Source of the DNA: Anaerolineae bacterium
GTDB lineage: Bacteria > Chloroflexota > Anaerolineae > JACIWR01
Length of the DNA: 14,728 nt
NCBI GenBank assembly: GCA_021162125.1
Contig: JAGGZG010000120.1
Coordinates: 1-14,728 of the forward strand
Direction: 5' to 3'
Each line of letters starts with the position of its first letter. Position 1 is the stretch's first letter. Both the position numbers and the translations under genes were made by a program. Below the pieces are notes generated by a model, which did not search any database, was not told the DNA's origin, and was given only the letters and a program-made list of their open reading frames with translations. Positions 12,429 to 14,728 of the stretch are shown piece after piece.

Positions 12429-14728
12429 TTAAAACAGTCGAGCTTGCTCCGGCTTTTCCGCTGCTTCCGCGATCTCGGCACTCTCGCGCATGTAGCTATC
12501 TTTGCCGATGAGCAGCCCCTCCAGCAATTGTTTCTCTTTGCTGCCGTTCAACAGGCACTCGGCCACGGCCTGGCAGAACTGCCAGAAGGCCCCGCTCTGG
12601 CCGTAGCCGGTCTCACCCAGGAGCCGGTTCAATTCCGCCCTTTCGCCCCGCTCCCACAGTTGGCAGGCGCGGTGCATGGCGTCCACCATGTTGTGCACCT
12701 CTTTGACCTCGCCCCGCTTGTGCGGCCCCAGCACTTCGACGTTCGCGCCGCGTTTCTTGATGAACCCTCCCTTGCCCCACAATCGCTCCAGGTCCACCCC
12801 TTCAGCGCTGGCGATCTTGCGCGCGTCGTCGAAGGGGACCTTGTTGTCCAGGTAGGTCCAGCGGTAGGTGAGGTAGAACTGGGCCTCTTTGTCAATGGCT
12901 TCCGTGCTGGCGCCGGCGAGCAGGCGATGCACCAAGAAGTCGGTGGCCACCTGGCGGATGTAGTGCAGCAGTTCGCCGGTGCCGACCGCTTCGCCGGAGT
13001 ACTTCTCCACGCGCTGGTAGCGGGAGTATTCTTCCATGCCCGGGCCGATGGCGGAGATGAAAAAGTCGCCGCCGGAAATGCCCTCCCGCCAGAACTGGGC
13101 CAGTTTGGCTTCGACCCGTTCTTTGATACGCGGTTGGAGCTCATTCCAGAAGCCGAGCGGCTCGCGCTCGACCTTGCGGCAGACCATGTAGATGGACGAG
13201 GCCAGCGCGGCGGAGGCAATCTCGCGCAGCCGACCTTTCTTTTCAGTGTGCATAGGCCAGGAGCCGGTGACCACCAGCCCGGCCTGCACCAGCGCGTTGA
13301 GCATCGTCTCCCAGCCCTCCGTTGTCTTGTGCGCATACACGATGACTGCCACGCCGCCCGGTTTGAGGACGCGCTGCATCTCGCAGAACGAGTTGCCAAG
13401 CAATCGCTCAAAAAAGGCTTTGGCCGCCTCGCCGCTCTCGTGGCGGGTGGGCTCCATGATGGCCTCGCCCGACTTGGGCACGAGCGGCGTGGCAAACAGG
13501 TCGGGAAAGAGATCACCCACCGCCCGCTTCAGCCAGACGTAGAAGAAATCGGAGAGGGCGGCGTAGGGCACATTATCGTAGTAGGGCGGATCGGTCAAGA
13601 TGGCCTCGAAGTGGTTGTCGGGAAAAGGCAGATCGGTAGCCGAAGCGTTTTGGGCAAAGCTGACGGTACTGTTGGTAGCCGGGTTCGCCTGGATGTAGCG
13701 CAAAACCCAGTTACGATTCGATGACCAATCGCCGTTGACACCACTTAACACGTTCAGTTCAACATAGTCCCATGTCATCGGCAAAGCCTGGCGACCAAAT
13801 ACGTGTTCTACTTTCTCACCAGCGTTGTTCCAGACAACAAGGGTAGCATCCTTGTCGGCTAAACGGTTCAAGATAATCGCCAAATACCCCATCACCGCCC
13901 GCGCCAGTTCGCCGGCAGTAAAGCTCACGGATTCACACAGATTGACACGGATTTCTTTTTCTCCATCTGTGTTCATCCGTGTCCATCCGTGAGCTAAAAT
14001 CTTCTCACAATCGGCCCGCACGCGCTCGTAGCTGCCCTTGATCCGCTCCAAGAAAGTGACCAGGGCTAGCTTTTGGCGGGCGTTGAAGAGGTCTTGCCAT
14101 TGAGTCATTCCGTAGCGTTGAATACGAAAGCCCAGCGTGCCAATGGGGGGTAATTCCTCCTCCGGTAGCGGACTCTCCAAGTAAGGCCAGTTGACCAGCT
14201 TCTCTTCCAGATAAGCCGCTGCCTGCTCGAAAACGCGCACGTCATCCTCGGTGGCCAGGCGGTATCGCTTGCCCGTCTGGTTGGGGTGGTGCAGCACCAC
14301 CGCGATCATCCGCTGGCCCATTTTGCCCTCGCGGGCCAGGCGGCGCACGTCCTCCGCTTTCGTCACTTGCCCGCACACCGGGCAGCGGGCGTTGGCGCGG
14401 GAAACCGTGCCCTCGCCGGGGTCAAACCCGGCCGCCTCGATGGCAGCTGCATCCGGCAGTAGCTCAAACTCCACGCGGGGAGAAGAGCTCACGGATGAAC
14501 GCGGATTTTCACGGATTTTTTCTTCTTCATTTTCATCCGTGTTCATCCGTGTTAATCCGCGAGCCACTACCGGGCGGTAGGCGATCCTTTTGTTGCTCTT
14601 TTTGGCCAGCCAGAACTGCTTGATCAGCGGGATTTCCGCGCCGCAGTCGGGGTTCTGGCAGGGAATCGTCCGCGCCCAGAGGTAGCCGACGGGAATCCAG
14701 TCATCGCCCTCACCCCATCCCCCTGCCC
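12429..14728 (-). CDS. DUF1156-type adenine-specific DNA methylase with zinc ribbon (COG1743-like), 5' end beyond window
   Basis: At least 765 residues are visible, and the frame is open to the window edge. It begins within the DUF1156/zinc-ribbon region: YLWARTIPCQNPDCGAEIPL, then FWLAKKSNKRIAYRPV, with the second cysteine pair in RCPVCGQVTK. Further on are AVMGYLAIILNRLADKDATL, the N6-adenine methylase catalytic motif DPPYYDNVPYAALSDFFYVW, and VLKPGGVAVIVYAHKTTEGW. The GTG at 14567 is not a start: clear homology continues upstream of it. Family members are usually 900-1000 residues, so about 150-200 N-terminal residues lie outside. Two palindromic repeats (14487-14564 and 13923-13994) are inserted in frame. 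The methylase likely marks self DNA for the DUF499-linked system; target sequence unknown. It is the most upstream visible gene of the minus-strand cluster. Confidence 0.9.
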   Translation of the reverse strand, partial: AGGWGEGDDWIPVGYLWARTIPCQNPDCGAEIPLIKQFWLAKKSNKRIAYRPVVARGLTRMNTDENEEEKIRENPRSSVSSSPRVEFELLPDAAAIEAAGFDPGEGTVSRANARCPVCGQVTKAEDVRRLAREGKMGQRMIAVVLHHPNQTGKRYRLATEDDVRVFEQAAAYLEEKLVNWPYLESPLPEEELPPIGTLGFRIQRYGMTQWQDLFNARQKLALVTFLERIKGSYERVRADCEKILAHGWTRMNTDGEKEIRVNLCESVSFTAGELARAVMGYLAIILNRLADKDATLVVWNNAGEKVEHVFGRQALPMTWDYVELNVLSGVNGDWSSNRNWVLRYIQANPATNSTVSFAQNASATDLPFPDNHFEAILTDPPYYDNVPYAALSDFFYVWLKRAVGDLFPDLFATPLVPKSGEAIMEPTRHESGEAAKAFFERLLGNSFCEMQRVLKPGGVAVIVYAHKTTEGWETMLNALVQAGLVVTGSWPMHTEKKGRLREIASAALASSIYMVCRKVEREPLGFWNELQPRIKERVEAKLAQFWREGISGGDFFISAIGPGMEEYSRYQRVEKYSGEAVGTGELLHYIRQVATDFLVHRLLAGASTEAIDKEAQFYLTYRWTYLDNKVPFDDARKIASAEGVDLERLWGKGGFIKKRGANVEVLGPHKRGEVKEVHNMVDAMHRACQLWERGERAELNRLLGETGYGQSGAFWQFCQAVAECLLNGSKEKQLLEGLLIGKDSYMRESAEIAEAAEKPEQARLF
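13923..13994. repeat. In-frame palindromic repeat inside the methylase (72 bp)
   Basis: The unit runs from GCTCACGGATTCACACAGAT to ATCCGTGAGC. On the coding strand it adds 24 codons reading AHGWTRMNTDGEKEIRVN then LCESVS, between CEKIL and the FTAGELARAVMGYLA helix. The length is a multiple of three and there is no stop in the used phase. Confidence 0.88.
14487..14564. repeat. In-frame palindromic repeat inside the methylase zinc-ribbon region (78 bp)
   Basis: The unit runs from GCTCACGGATGAACGCGGAT to TTAATCCGCGAGC. On the coding strand it adds 26 codons reading ARGLTRMNTDENEEEKIREN then PRSSVS, between AYRPVV and the SSPRVEFELLP segment. The insertion falls between the two cysteine pairs of the zinc ribbon. 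Confidence 0.88.

Noticed and set aside
12243..13724. Long open frame on the plus strand opposite the methylase (493 codons)
   Set aside because: It is antisense to the clear methylase motifs, crosses the SH3-like gene and has no recognisable domain or good ribosome site.
14487..14567. GTG at 14567 as the true start of the methylase
   Set aside because: The start would lie in the palindromic repeat, and zinc-ribbon homology continues in frame upstream to the window edge.

Overview
The window is GC-rich bacterial DNA in which almost every gene lies on the minus strand; a truncated Rhs gene is the only plus-strand gene. Gene content (an NfnAB-type electron-transfer pair, a UroD-family methyltransferase relic, Rhs/YD-repeat remnants, a large DUF499 ATPase and a DUF1156-type DNA methylase) and at least two families of short palindromic intergenic repeats suggest an uncultivated Chloroflexota-like bacterium. 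That taxonomic call is an inference from gene flavour, not from a marker gene.

Left part (1-3550). From its start, the nfnA-nfnB pair runs right to left and encodes a flavin/iron-sulfur transhydrogenase (also annotated SudBA or glutamate synthase small-subunit-like). It has a candidate promoter in front, an intercistronic hairpin, and a terminator-like hairpin followed by a block of nested palindromes at 80-234. Upstream is a two-gene operon of small membrane proteins with a 4-base overlap and a clear promoter and Shine-Dalgarno.

Middle (3579-6180) is a decay zone. It holds a UroD-family pseudogene with an in-frame TGA, a one-base frameshift and a missing C-terminus. Next come a strong hairpin with a T-run, a dyad repeat, a 5'-truncated Rhs core with a variable C-terminal region, and a small zinc-ribbon gene whose reading frame is interrupted near its start and overlaps the Rhs 3' end tail to tail.

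Right part (6228-14728) looks like a defence island. Reading with transcription it holds a DUF1156/COG1743-type adenine-specific DNA methylase (its N-terminus lies beyond the window), an SH3-like two-domain gene broken by a 5-base tandem duplication, a long TPR protein, a GxxExxY-family PD-(D/E)XK-like protein, and a DUF499 ATPase. DUF499 and DUF1156 proteins co-occur in predicted antiphage modification systems; here they are separated by the SH3/TPR pair and the GxxExxY gene.

The most unusual signal is a palindromic repeat with arms like GCTCACGGAT...ATCCGTGAGC. It occurs between genes (8960-9079, 9498-9569) and also twice inside the methylase reading frame, as 78-base and 72-base insertions. 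Both insertions are multiples of three, have the same orientation and are read in the same phase; one falls between the two cysteine pairs of the zinc ribbon. The GxxExxY gene is bracketed by copies of this repeat and its own C-terminus is encoded by one. It is therefore a candidate partner, passenger or mobiliser of a protein-coding-tolerant palindromic element.
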